A DNA stretch of 64,000 bases from Aspidiotus rigidus. Taxonomy: Eukaryota; Arthropoda; Insecta; Hemiptera; Diaspididae. The translations under genes were made by a program, and so were the position numbers. Positions 1-11,089 of this stretch are shown here, piece by piece. Numbering within the stretch: the first letter of the stretch is position 1; each line of letters starts with the position of its first letter. The DNA lies in NCBI GenBank assembly GCA_035079385.1, contig JAVHKY010000013.1, forward strand, positions 2,914,001 to 2,978,000, written 5' to 3'. Below the pieces are notes generated by a model. That model was not told the origin of the DNA. It was given only the letters and a program-made list of their open reading frames with translations, and searched no databases.

Positions 1-3000
1 ACCAAAGTATGAAGCACGTATAAAGAAATAGTTGTCAAAACCCTTTTATGTTTTGTAATTTCCTGAATAAAAACTATTTACATGCATACGTACGAGAAAC
101 TCGATAAGAAAAACAGATATTATACTTGTTGACCACAGCTATATCTTCGTTCAAGTGCTTGCAATAATACGTAAACTACCTACCTATTTTGTAAATTTAT
201 ACAAGCGTTATCTTCAATAAACCTGATACTTGTAACATAAGAAGAAAATTCTTAGAATTTTGAATACTTACATTAATTTTTTTTCTCGATTATCGTTAAA
301 ATACTGACGTCATATAGCAGTATAATTTCTTCACAATTTTTTCAGTTTATGCGTCAAAAATGTTGACGTCAAGATATTCATCACATAAAATCCTTTTACA
401 TCAACTGATTTTGTCAAGGTAAATGCGACCAATACGTTGAATTAATGTGAATTAAGTAGACTACATTACTGTTGAATGATGATCTCTGTGTACCATTGCA
501 ATGTTCCCTCCTAATTTTGATGTTAAAAAAAAAAAATCGATTACACTTACAAAAACTTTTACTCTCAAAAAACAGTAGGCCAGAGAACCATGGGATTTTG
601 AAAGTATTTTTGAACGCTGAATTTGATGGTCACCATTTTCAATGATCTTCATTTCTCATTATTTTTTCTAACCTCACTTCCTATGTTTCTTTTTCTTCAA
701 TTTTATTTTAGAACAAGTCTAATATTCTGAAAGACTGTAGATTCGAGTCATCGTGAAACGAATCAATAAATTTAAAATCTCCAAATGTCCGGAGCCAGGC
801 CCGTCTTTTTCATACCCAGATTCTAAAAACTCGGATTTCATATGGGTCAATGGGTACGTACCTTGGTACATGAAGATTTTTTCCGGAAGTTCCATCAGTG
901 AGTAGCCGCACACGAATGCTCCACCGTCGATATCATCTTGAAATAGGCTTCTTCTAATCATGGATAAAAAGTTGCAAAAGGAGAAATCTGAACAATCAAG
1001 AGGAACCATGAAATTAAAGAAGAGTAGACGTTCCATAAAGCATTGGTATCAGCCTTACAAATAACGTTTTTCTTTTCTTAATAATAACAAACTTTGATAT
1101 TTTTATCATTATTATTTTTTGTATCTCGATGATGGTAGCAAAATGTTGGTTCGCAAAATATTACTCTGTTTCGTTTTCATTTTTTTTTTTCATAATATTG
1201 TTATGAATTTTTGTGGCAATAAGAGCCAAATTTTTTTGGTCGTTAGAGTTCTATTTCTATTCTACACCTTATTGATACTTTAGTATCAAGTTACAAAGAT
1301 ATTTAAGTCAAATTTTAAAGTCCAAATTACTTTCAGTAAACACCATCCCAACGAACAATTTGTTACCAATCAAGTTGAAATATTATGATAATCTTTTGAA
1401 ACAATGTTCCAACCTTGAATGTAAGTATTATTAAAAAAGAAAAATTGTGACAATCACTATGCGGGAGAAAGTAAAATAATATAGTTATTAGGTAAAACCA
1501 GGGAGATAGCAAGAAAATGAACTTACAGCCGTCACAAGCTATTAAAGAAGGCTATAGGTAGGTATCTTTGATTTTCAAAATACTTCTATGATTATTACCT
1601 ACGTTTTGAAAAAAATGATAGAGAGAGAATAACGCGATCATTTGACAGAATAGTGATTAATTTCAGAACAGATATCGATAATGTAAACGATTCTTAATTA
1701 TCCTCTATCATTTCGAGATTGCGTCGTATTCATCAAATTTTCAAGTTTTCTCATTTCCTTTGATATTTCACCTCGAGTTATTCCTTGAATTTCCATAATA
1801 TTCAGTCAGTTTTGTATTCACTTCTATAAAGGAATTGGTCGATTCCGAAACGTCGGGCGTCGAGTTTTTTAATACTTACTAAATATTCTGATAGCAATAC
1901 CCATTGAATTAGAAAGAATTGTCTTGATTAAATATTTACTGGGGCAAGTTCTAAATTATATACCTACTTATTAATTGAGAAATTTCGAGTGCCACTCCAC
2001 AGCCTATTGGCCCGTTTATGGTATGTATTTATCTTCGGATTATTATTGATGATCAGCATTAGTCTCGCTTATTTCTTTAATTAAATTCCAGCAACATTTC
2101 GATGACAAAAATATGATAAAAAAGACAATAATTTTTATTATTAAAAAAAAAATACAATTTCATTAATTGACAGTATGCAAACAACAAAATCAAAAATCTC
2201 GCGTGTACGGTGGAAGTTATTACGAGGAGAAAAAGAAAGATTGAACGTAATCAAATAAGAATAAAATAAAATATTATTCAGATGGTAGATTTAAAAATTT
2301 ATTCTTCATCTTTTCTGAAATGCAGATAATCTTGAGTAACAAGTAAGAAAACTTGCGTATTCTTTAATTAATTGGTAATACGAGTAAAGTATAATATGAT
2401 TCGAATAAAAAACTACGACCTCATTTCTAAGAAGGAAGAAAGAAAAAATAAAGTATACTAAAATCTAAGATTTTCTATCACACCCTGTACTCTCCTAAGA
2501 ATTTTATGATATAATTTGAAATACCTCCTAACGACGTAGGTACTAATAATTTCATACATATAATTTATAAAACGATAAAATTTCACTCTAGTGCAATCAC
2601 AGCGTGTTCTATAAATAGATAAGTTTACCATAGTTACAGTAATAATTCATAGTAATTCACAAAATTCTGAAAATATCAACAAGAACTGTAAAAAAAAAAA
2701 AAAATTAATAGAAATCATCAACCATTGAACAATACTTTTTGTATAAATTCACAACTAGTCTTAGAACCATCATCTTTCGACGTTTATATCAGTAACACAT
2801 TAATTTGATACAGACTCAAATTTTAGTAATAGGTACAACTGACAATTTTGCATTAAAATTCATTTCGATGAAAAATTTATCAATACGAAACATAGAAAAT
2901 AAAATTATGTCGATGATTTTAAACAAAGACAATTTTAGATCATTGGAAAAAATATCGGATTATCGATGAAAAGTAAGTCAACAAGATATGAGTGGTCGAT

Positions 3001-3267
3001 AATGGGAAAAGATGAAGAAAATGACAAAAGAAAACGTTTTTGAGCAAGAAAAAAAGAAAAAAAAAAAGAAATAGTTTGAAGATAAGAAATACCCACACTC
3101 TCCTTCACGCACGCTCATACCTCTAAAACACAAATCTCGTAATGAAAGAAAGAGGACAAAAAACAAAAATTTGGTAACAACATTGGCAACTGAGCATCAA
3201 TCACGACGCTAATCACGCATATAAACACGATCAATCATTTGACCAGGTCAGCCAACAATCTCATAAC
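1..3267. other. A+T-rich non-coding stretch
   Basis: No recognisable gene. It is A+T-rich with homopolymer runs and scattered short tracts such as taggtaggta. One minus-strand frame at 719-1036 has a plausible donor (tacaag followed by gtacgt near 860), but I recognise no family in it. The part just below 3268 should hold the 3' UTR of hook. Confidence 0.5.
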
Positions 3268-5346
3268 TCATTTCGAATTATAAGTCGTTTGCACAGGGAT
3301 ACGTCGAACAGCCGACTGACGTTGCCGGGCCAAAAAAGGAAGATTCCCTCCGGCCGTATTCGTGTTCATGAGTCGTTGGTCCATTGATTCAAGCTGCTTT
3401 TTCTGGGCGAGATTATAGAATGCAGATACCAACAGCTTTTCTTCGGAATCTTTTATGAGTCGATCTTGTTTCAACTGCTTCTCTACGTCCTCTAAAAGGT
3501 GATCCTTATCGGTAGTCTTGTTACGTGATATGTGAAGTTCTTTTCCCAGAGCCTGTATTTCCGGAAAATCTAGGCATTTGGCAACGCTTCTCGCCTTCTC
3601 TAGGCATTTGCGATAGCGATCTTCTAGTTCTTCGTATTCTTGCTCTTTAGCACTCAATGCCTCGAATAAAATCGATTTCACATTGTTCAGTTCAAGAGTG
3701 AGTCGATCCTTTTCGGCGCATTCAGATGCCCGCAATGCTTTTTCTACGTGCAGCTGATTTTGTAGATCTTTTACTGTAGCCGCTGCGTTTCCATTATCTG
3801 AGTTTTTGCCTTCGCTGTTTTCTTTCAATTCTGCCTCTAACTGCAGTATTTTCTGATTCGCTTGCCTGTAGATGATCTGAAGTTGTTTATGTTGCTGCAC
3901 AAGATCGTCATACATGGTTTGTAGCGGAGGCAATTTATCACTTTCTGCTTGTCTAAGCAGTCGGTTCTCATGTTGTAACTTGATCAGCTCTCGTTTCAGC
4001 TCCATCTTCGACATCATACTATCCGAAACAGTATTTGATTTACCCTCGACGACACCCAAATCCGATTCCTCCTTCAACTGCAGCTTATTGCAAAGGAGTT
4101 CTTCGTTGGCTTCTTTCAACGAATCGCGTTCAATGATTAATCTCTCTTTTTCTTTTTGAACCGCGTTCAACTTTTCCAATGCTTTCATATTTTCAATCTC
4201 CATTCGATCCAATCGATTCGTTTTATCATTCAATTCAACGCGAACTTCGGCTAGATCTTTTTTATAACGTTCTGCTTGGGTTTTCCATTTGTTCGCTTTC
4301 TTCACCTCTTCTTCGAGTTCGAGAGTTTGCCTGACGTAAGCAAGATTTTTATCTTCTAGTTGCTTCATCTCACGTTTGAGCTCACTCAACTCTTCGAGCT
4401 TCTTTTTATACGACTGTACCGTACTTTCCAGCTTATCGGCTTTCTCCGCGTTCTCCCGCAGAATATCGAGTTCGTCCTTTAGATGACGAGCTTCGTTCGC
4501 TAGCACCTGGGATGATTCGTATTTTATCCTGAGCTCGCTCAATTCCCTCTCTTGCAATTCAAATTTCAGACGATAGTCGTCGATTAATGTTTCAAGTTCT
4601 AACCGATCGTTGATTTGCTTCCGTTTAATATTATCTTTGATAGGATCAGCACTGCTAGCGAGCTCGTGAAACTGTTCTTCAAGTCGTTTCTTCTCTTCCG
4701 AAATCATGTTCCTCTCTTCTTGCAAAGCGTTAACCTGTAAATCTAATTCACTGCATTTTTGAGAAAACTCATCTCTTTCTTCTTTGGTGCGTTGTAATTC
4801 AATGACTAGCTGATCTAGTTGTGTGTTTGCACCAGTATTCAGACTCGAAGTGAAGCTCATCGGCGACGAACCAAAAAGATTGTCCAACTCTTGTATAGAT
4901 TGCATGATAACATTTTGAACTGATTCCTCCATTTCCATGATTTGTTTGATGTATTCTTGTTTACGCAAACAGTTTACCGCGCAGCCGAGAATCAATTGAA
5001 GCAATTTCACCATTTCCGATGGATCCCTGTGTTCGCCGATTCGCACGGCATCAGGTTTGACGAAGTCGATACTCGGGTTCACGTATTCTTGATAATAGTC
5101 AGTAACACCTTCGATAATTTTCTTCAAGTTACTCACTTTTAATCGCCAATTATCTCCGACGTCAGTTTTAATCTTCGCAAGCCAATTGTTGCTGAACCAT
5201 TCGGGAGCAATCTGGTGAAGTGCATGAGCCATAGCAACTCCATCGGTTATATCGTCGAGCGTTCGGTAGCGGTCCTCTAAACCGTCCAGATGAAACGTTT
5301 GTAGCCATTTCAGAAGACTCGTACACAATTCGTATTTGGAAGACAT
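3268..5346 (-). CDS. hook: Hook microtubule/dynein adaptor, single exon
   Basis: Hook proteins are cytoplasmic dynein activating adaptors. They link dynein-dynactin to endosomes and other cargo along microtubules. The frame encodes 692 residues from the chosen start at 5346 (MSSKYELC); Drosophila Hook is of similar size. A start 15 codons upstream (5391) is possible, but it adds residues that do not look like the family. Residues about 1-155 form the N-terminal Hook (calponin-homology-like) domain, with the family blocks VGDNWRLKVSNLKKI, LQLILGCAVNC and QEYIKQIMEMEESVQ; the last is the helix that binds dynein light intermediate chain in vertebrate HOOK3. Residues about 180-640 are heptad-rich coiled coil (many E, K, L, R), followed by a short C-terminal cargo-binding region ending TTYNSK. 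There is no intron. The frame is intact and clearly constrained. It could be a retrocopy or an intron-loss gene, but I see no minus-strand poly(A) trace just below the stop. Confidence 0.93.
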   Translation of the reverse strand: MSSKYELCTSLLKWLQTFHLDGLEDRYRTLDDITDGVAMAHALHQIAPEWFSNNWLAKIKTDVGDNWRLKVSNLKKIIEGVTDYYQEYVNPSIDFVKPDAVRIGEHRDPSEMVKLLQLILGCAVNCLRKQEYIKQIMEMEESVQNVIMQSIQELDNLFGSSPMSFTSSLNTGANTQLDQLVIELQRTKEERDEFSQKCSELDLQVNALQEERNMISEEKKRLEEQFHELASSADPIKDNIKRKQINDRLELETLIDDYRLKFELQERELSELRIKYESSQVLANEARHLKDELDILRENAEKADKLESTVQSYKKKLEELSELKREMKQLEDKNLAYVRQTLELEEEVKKANKWKTQAERYKKDLAEVRVELNDKTNRLDRMEIENMKALEKLNAVQKEKERLIIERDSLKEANEELLCNKLQLKEESDLGVVEGKSNTVSDSMMSKMELKRELIKLQHENRLLRQAESDKLPPLQTMYDDLVQQHKQLQIIYRQANQKILQLEAELKENSEGKNSDNGNAAATVKDLQNQLHVEKALRASECAEKDRLTLELNNVKSILFEALSAKEQEYEELEDRYRKCLEKARSVAKCLDFPEIQALGKELHISRNKTTDKDHLLEDVEKQLKQDRLIKDSEEKLLVSAFYNLAQKKQLESMDQRLMNTNTAGGNLPFLARQRQSAVRRIPVQTTYNSK

Positions 5347-5683
5347 GGTTACAGTATTCGTTGCAGAATACTGCCCAGCACGAAGAAACAAGCGATGTCA
5401 CATAGCATGCACCGGAGATTGGGCTTCGGCTTATTCGTCGCAAAGTGAAAGGCTTTCGATTCGACGAAATAAAATAAAAATATCTGTTTTACTGTTACAA
5501 TTTCTATTTCCGAAACGTATTGTTTTGTTTTTATAAACAGAGCAACGTTATCAATTAATTGTCGAAAGACAACACCGTCCAGTCGAGACACGAGACGACT
5601 GCACCCTCACGACGTCACGAGTCGCAGTCAACAACACTCACGACACAAAACTGCAGTTTCGCTAGCATCGACTACGTAAAAAT

Positions 5684-5765
5684 ATGAGGACGTAACTGGT
5701 AAAAGGGCGTCTGGTCAATGTATTTCTTACGGGACGGACGCCCTTCTGCCAGAACCCTCCTCATA
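5684..5765. repeat. Short palindromic element, copy 1
   Basis: Inverted arms aaaagggcgtc and gacgcccttctg form a hairpin flanked by tgaggacgta and agaaccctcctcat. The reverse complement of this whole unit recurs at 58302-58380 inside a DGAT1 intron, so it is a dispersed MITE-like repeat and not a local hairpin. Confidence 0.7.
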
Positions 5766-6120
5766 TACAAACAGTAACGGCAGGTGATGGTAACTATTTC
5801 TTCAGAAATGATGAGTCGGTAATGTTGATGTAAATGAGGACATACCTGTAAAAAAAAAAAGGGCCTCCGCAAGGAAATATTAAACATAGAAAAACGAATT
5901 TGAAATCTTGAGTGGATATAACATCTTACAACAAAAAGTTCAATCAAAAAAAGTGTAAGAAGAAAAATTGAAGAGCAACACTCTTTCTATAAGATGCAAT
6001 AATACATTGTCAATCTGTTGAATATTCAGAGGAAACGGGAGAGAAGAGATGACGCGGAGGCGCGCCCTTCTTACGGAGATGGGTAAAATCCCATACAAAA
6101 AAAAAAAAAAAGGTTTCCGC

Positions 6121-6155
6121 TAAAAGGGCCTCCGCTCGACGGAGACCCTTTTTAC
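6121..6155. repeat. Hairpin related to the 5684 element
   Basis: Arms aaaagggcctccg and cggagaccctttt pair across a four-base loop. Related but partial sequence occurs near 5850-5870 and 6050-6070, giving a cluster of degenerate copies upstream of hook. Confidence 0.5.
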
Positions 6156-6252
6156 AGATACGTCCTCAAATACCAATAGCTTTACGCTCAAAGCTCAATG
6201 AGTCAGGAGACAATATTACTTCTAAGCCTCTTTATATTTTTTTGAACATTGT

Positions 6253-6277
6253 TCTGATCTGATCTGATCTGATCTGA
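6253..6277. repeat. TCTGA microsatellite, five units
   Basis: Five perfect tandem copies of the pentamer TCTGA. Confidence 0.9.
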
Positions 6278-7149
6278 GACCATGGGTGGCGGGGTAAATT
6301 GAAAATTCTTCTCAGAGTAGGGATGGCAAACTATAAATTTTTTGGATTCGTTTTATTTACGTTTTATTTATTCAACTGATTTTTCGTTCGTTTTTGTTTT
6401 GATAACCTGAATATTAATTTCGTTTGAAAAAAACATATTTTTTTCATGTAAAAAATATTTTTTCAGAAAAATTGTGTTTCGTTTGTTCACGTTTCACTTT
6501 GTGGGAGATTTTTTATTTTTCGTTTCCTTTTGTTAATTCTGAATTCAATTTTTTTTTTTTGTTTTGTTACGTTTCCCAAAAATATCATTTGTTTCGTTGA
6601 ATAACATCACGTTTTCCTTACGTTTGCCATGCCTGCTCAGGCCTCAGGAGCGGTTAGTTTTTTTTTTTTTTATTATTTTCAATTTTTCATTTTATTTTGT
6701 TGCTAAATCAAGAATATTTTCATTTTTTGCTTCTTTTGTGAGGGGGGCATTGCCCCCTACTCGTTGGTCGAAAGCGCCCGCTTTAATTTTAAATATTATA
6801 ATACAGTGTGTCGAGTTTCTTTTAATTCGATTTGTATCCATGAGTTGATTCTTTATTATAATAATATACAATTTGAGAGTTTTTTTTTTTTTAATAAGTA
6901 AGGCTGGAGCATATAGACTCAAGATTAAAGGAGACAAACTCCAGTCTTTCAAACTCAAACCAAGCATAAATTCCCGTTGCACGATCATACTCATATCTTC
7001 AACAGGTTACAATTACGAAAATCTAACTTTACTTATATAAAATAATAAATTTTTACCTATTTCTCTCTTTCTCATCCGCAAAAACAAGTATACAGGTGCG
7101 TAGTGGAAGTTTTTGAGGCGATAATTATAATCCGTTTCATGAGGGTGTA

Positions 7150-7600
7150 CTTCGAAAAAAGTCTATTATTCACATTCCTGCCGAAAATTTGTGGTTCCGA
7201 GGAGGACGGGGACGCTGAACTACTTCTAAGGACTTGGAAAAATCAAGACCATCGAGCTAAATGATTATACCAGGAGGGAAACTTCGAAAAATTCGGACTA
7301 TCGAACCATATATTATATGAAGGGAGAGAAAACTTGCATCAATTTCGACTAGTGAGTTACATATTATTGGGAGGGAGGGGGGGGGAGGGAGGAACTTAAA
7401 AAAATTCCGACAATCGATCCAGAATATTTATGTATTCTTACGAGGATACTTGAATAAACCTCGACTATTGGTTTATATATGAAGGATGGGTGGGGTTGAA
7501 TTGTGGTTGGGAGGGGGTAGGACTTCAACATACTTTACGTTTATGGACTTAGAAAAATTTCAATCTTCGAGCAATAGATGGCTTAGGAGGTGGTAGCAGA
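7150..7600. repeat. Degenerate satellite-like array, left part
   Basis: Irregular units of about 45-70 bp share the core 'gggacttggaaaaatttcgac tatcgagc tatatatga' with heavy drift and G-rich spacers. The same core resumes at 9290-9420, so the non-LTR relic between them appears to sit inside the array. Other members occur at 13860-14000, 14740-15060, 15290-15480, 30230-30370, 37240-37510, 40690-40850 and 50020-50170. Confidence 0.6.
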
Positions 7601-9125
7601 GAGGATGATAAAGACTGTCACAAAAGCAAGCGATGCAGCCATACCCAGGCAAGGTCCACCAAGGAAGAAGAGAGCCGTTCAATGGTGGATCAATAATATC
7701 GCGGAGTTGAAAAAGAAGTGTAACCGTCAGCGCCGGATATACTAGCGTAGTAAAGGCCGCGAAGGGCCGCGGGTTATTGCACCTGAATACCAGCTAGCTT
7801 GTAAGAAGCTGAAGAAAGCCACAAAAGACAGCAGGAGTACTGCTTGAAAAGAGTTGTGCAAAAGGAAAGCCCTACAAGATAGTGCTGAAGAAGCTGAAGG
7901 GCCTCTCAGCCATTAGACGAATGAAGCCACATGTTGTGGAGCAAATCATTGACTCCTTGTTCCCCACCAATGGTAACGCTACCAGTAGTAGAAGAGGATG
8001 GATTGTCAAATCCAGTCTGGAGCGCCATACATTCAGTTGACCCAGCATTGCTTGTTAATACATTCAATGGGGGCAGTTACTGAGGGACTATTCTCTGGGT
8101 GGTTGAAGAAAACCAGATCAACGTTGATCGATAAGAAGGATAAACTACCTGGCCTGCCATCCTCTTATTGTCCATTTTGCATGCTAAATAATGCGGGCAA
8201 ACTCTTAGAGCAAGTGATACATCGACTTGAGAGATATCTGAAGGAAAGTGATATAATCTCAAGTAGTCAGTTTGGTTTTCAAACTGGACGCTTCTGGAAT
8301 CAGGCTGAAGAGGATAGTCGAGTCAGCAATAGCTGCGCGTTAGTTTTGTGCAGCCGTCCGCCTCGACATAAGAAATGCGTTCAACTCGATTTCATGAGAG
8401 AGGATATTGGAAACCCTCATGGACGTAGAAGTGCCCGCATACCTGCTCAGGATGATCAGCAGCTATCTTGGACGTTTGTTGGTACAGTAAAGCGCGCAGT
8501 CCCTTCTGGCGGGCTGCAGGGGTCGGTCTTTGGGCCCCGCTTGTTGCGCGTCGATTTTAACGGGATTTTGTAAATCTGCCACCGGGTGTTGAGCTTATCT
8601 GCTATTCTGATGACAGTGATACACTGGTGGTATGCACTGCCAAAACAACTGTTGCGGTGTGGAGCAGGGTAAATCGGGCTAAAGATCCAACAAAGAGCTG
8701 CGCTGAGGTATGTTAGTGCCCACCGCATTGTCTCGACGGGGGCTCTTTGTGTATTAGCACGTTCACCACCAATCGAACTCCTTACTGAGGAGAGAGCGGT
8801 GGTGTTCAAACCTAAAAAGATGACAACGACCCATCAAGTGGCTTTATGGGTCAAACAGAAGGCCAAACGTTCCTTGCGTGAGAAATGGAAAGCAAGAATT
8901 GCCCAGAGCGACCTGGGTACATGAGCAACCCGTATGTTGATACGCGATCTTGATGAATGGTTGAAGCGAGACGATGGTCATTGGACAGCTGAACTTTCAC
9001 CTGACGCAGGTGTTGAATGGTCCTGGCTCCTTCAAAAGATACCTTCATGAGAAGTTTAAGAAAATTGAACAGATAACGTGTTCGCGCTGCGACCAAGGGT
9101 GGGATGATGGATCACAGCACACCTT
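7600..9125 (+). mobile_element. Non-LTR retrotransposon relic (R1/Jockey-like ORF2)
   Basis: A decayed ORF2 in several frames. At 7640-7900 lies the basic linker between endonuclease and reverse transcriptase (RRKKRAVQWWINNIAELKK-like). Reverse transcriptase follows: LPSSY and LNNAGKLLEQVIHR near 8150-8230, SSSQFGFQTGR near 8260-8290, the GSVFGP block near 8520, and YSDD in place of the usual YADD/FADD near 8600. At about 8670-8685 the sequence jumps to the post-thumb region (IQQRAALRYVSAHRI), so several hundred bases are deleted. The C-terminal part continues to about 9125, where an H-T sequence matches the usual zinc-knuckle region. Stops and frameshifts make it non-functional. The R1 assignment rests on the style of the conserved blocks. 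Confidence 0.85.
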
Positions 9126-9289
9126 ATAGGGTTCGCCGAGGAGATTCTTCAAATACTGAAGTTATATCCGAAAGGGTCGATTCCGCCGTTGGAGGAAACA
9201 AAATTAATGCATACGCAATCCACAGCGGAGGACGGGCGGCGCTGCACATGCGACATAAGCGAATAGGTATTTTGGGAAAATTATATCCA

Positions 9290-9420
9290 ACAATTTCGAC
9301 TCTCAGCTAGGTATTATGTATTTAATATATGAGGATTAAGAGAGAGGACATGGGGAAATTTCAACTTTCGAGCTATATATATGTATAGGTGAAAGAGACT
9401 TGGAAAAATTTTGACCAAAT
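9290..9420. repeat. Degenerate satellite-like array, right part
   Basis: Continuation of the 7150-7600 units, with cores such as 'atttcgactctcagctag' and 'atttcaactttcgagctata'. It lies immediately after the non-LTR relic. Confidence 0.5.
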
Positions 9421-9597
9421 AATCGAACCTCCTCTCCCCGACTTGTGGTTCAGAGGGGGATGGAGGCTGTTATCTGTAATCAATGACCTATTCTATCGGA
9501 ATTTGGAAAAACTTACGGGTTCTTTGACGAAGTTGAACGAAGGGTGGCAGGGGACCTGTTTTGTGGGGTACGTGGGATTACGTGGGTTCTGAAAATC

Positions 9598-9700
9598 GTA
9601 GATTGTGACGTTACAAGATTGACCAATGATGTCATCAAATTGTGACGTCATATGGCCAAACTATGACGTCATAAAACTGTAGCGTCACAGGCCTCACCCC
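9598..9700. promoter_or_regulatory. Cluster of TGACGTCA (CRE-type) motifs
   Basis: Perfect TGACGTCA palindromes stand at 9643-9650 and 9664-9671. Near-matches flank them (TGACGTTA at 9606-9613, GATGTCATC near 9628, AGCGTCAC near 9681). The spacing suggests a duplicated block. No nearby gene uses it obviously, so function is unknown; it may simply be part of a repeat, since TGACGTCA also occurs near 10365, 15240 and 60864. Confidence 0.4.
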
Positions 9701-9779
9701 GAACTATATATAATAGTTTTTAATGGTTTCTCCCCTGGTCTGATTGAATTGTTGACCACAGAAAATTCAGCCACCGTTA

Positions 9780-10526
9780 AATAATTATAAAACTACGAGA
9801 GAAAAGCAATATGGAGGAGAGAAAAAAAAAAGATTGAAAATTACTGGGGCTTGAACGAGGCTCGAACTGTGGTTAACCATACAAAATTCAGCGTTTAAAG
9901 ACGCGTAAAGGAAGTTGCTGGTGCGTGTATAATAAAATTATGAAACTACGTTAAAAAAGGAAATAGGGGAAAAAATGGAAAAAATAGTAAAAAGAAATTG
10001 AAATCACAGTGAAATAATTATAAAACTACGTGAAAAAAGCAAATAATTAAAGGAAAAAAATTGAGATCACCGTGAAATAATTATAAAAGTAAGTGAAAAA
10101 AGCAAATAATTATAAAACTACGAGAAAAAAGCAATAAGGAGGGGGAAAAAAAATTAGATGCCATTGCAGGACTGCAATGGCAGCGGGAAACCCGCTGTCC
10201 CGAGTCCCCTAGAGCCTGCAGTTTTTCCAAGTCCTGAAAATCGTGACGTGACAACTTGAACGCGCTGCAATTTCAAGGAAGCCGTCGTCTTTCCAAGTCC
10301 CCCTCCTATCATATGTAGCTCGGAGGTAAGAATTTTTCAAAGTCTCCCTTCCCTTTCTGTGACGTCATCAACCCCGCTCGCGCTCGCGGATGAAAATTTC
10401 CTGGAAGTACCCCCAACAAGAGGGATAGCGGGTTCCCCGCTAGGGCTCGAAGGAGGCTCGAACCGGGGTTAAGCACACAAAATTCAGCGTTTAAAGACGC
10501 GTAAATAAAGTGACTGGTGCGCGTAT
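9780..10526. repeat. Composite repeat: A+T-rich tandem units plus B-box-like module
   Basis: Units of the type 'gtgaaataattataaaactacg' and 'gaaaaaagcaataaggaggg' alternate with an 85-bp module. On the minus strand that module reads GGTTCGAGCCTCC, which resembles a pol III B box. Module copies lie at about 9845-9925, 10440-10525, 13625-13712 and 14045-14130, all in the same orientation. A convincing A box or cloverleaf is not visible, so this is at best a decayed tRNA-derived SINE. Confidence 0.55.
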
Positions 10527-10908
10527 TGTGACGTTCTACCAGTCACCAAATATCTCTCGACACCGATAATAAAGAACAATTACGAAAACCGAGCTTTATT
10601 ACTGGTACCGCAAGTACAACACTTCTAAACACCGTTAAACTGTAACACAATCGCGTTAAAGAACGAGAACACGTTAACTATCGCTTTCAAGATTACAACT
10701 GAATCGCTTTATCGGGTTGCTGCCGGCTATTTATAGTCTCACCCTTATTTCCGGAATTCTCGAGATTTCTTCTAGAACGGCAAACAGGTTATGCAAGAGC
10801 CCTTACAATCAATCGAGCACGTTCTAGGTTGTTCAAGCGTATTCGGCGAAGTAGTTAAGCGATAAGTACGCTTCCTTGCGGTGTCTGCTATTATAGCAGA
10901 ACGCCACA
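10527..10908 (-). mobile_element. Solo LTR (382 bp), minus orientation
   Basis: On the minus strand the unit starts TGTGGCGTTCTGC and ends GTAGAACGTCACA. It carries a TATA box (ctataaatagccg) and an AATAAAG signal in LTR order. It is flanked by the direct 4-bp repeat GTAT (10523-10526 and 10909-10912). The paralogous empty site is in the window: the composite repeat at about 9918-9950 reads straight through ctggtgcgtgtataataaaa. The same LTR family occurs at 27779-28203 in the other orientation. No internal coding region is attached. Confidence 0.88.
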
Positions 10909-11089
10909 GTATAATAAAATTATAAAACGACGTGAAAAAAGGGAATAGGGGAAAAATAGAAAAAATAGTAAAAAGAAATTGAAATCACAGTGGAATAATT
11001 AAAACTACGTGAAAAAAGCAAATAATTAAGGGAAATAAAAAATTGAAAAACCAGTAAAAAAGAGTTGAAATCACCGTGAAATAATTATA

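Larger units (their letters stand above)
5347..7149. other. Intergenic DNA upstream of hook with small hairpin repeats
   Basis: This stretch should contain the hook 5' UTR and promoter (about 5350-5660). After it come small hairpin elements (5684-5765, 6121-6155), a TCTGA microsatellite, and a T-rich region from 6300 to 6900. I see no gene. Confidence 0.5.

Noticed and set aside
3914..5536. Several open frames on the plus strand and in other minus frames across hook
   Set aside because: They overlap the strongly conserved Hook frame, show no family motifs and have biased composition that mirrors it.
9845..9925. A tRNA gene
   Set aside because: Only a B-box-like motif is present; there is no cloverleaf, acceptor stem or A box, and the unit is repeated with drift.
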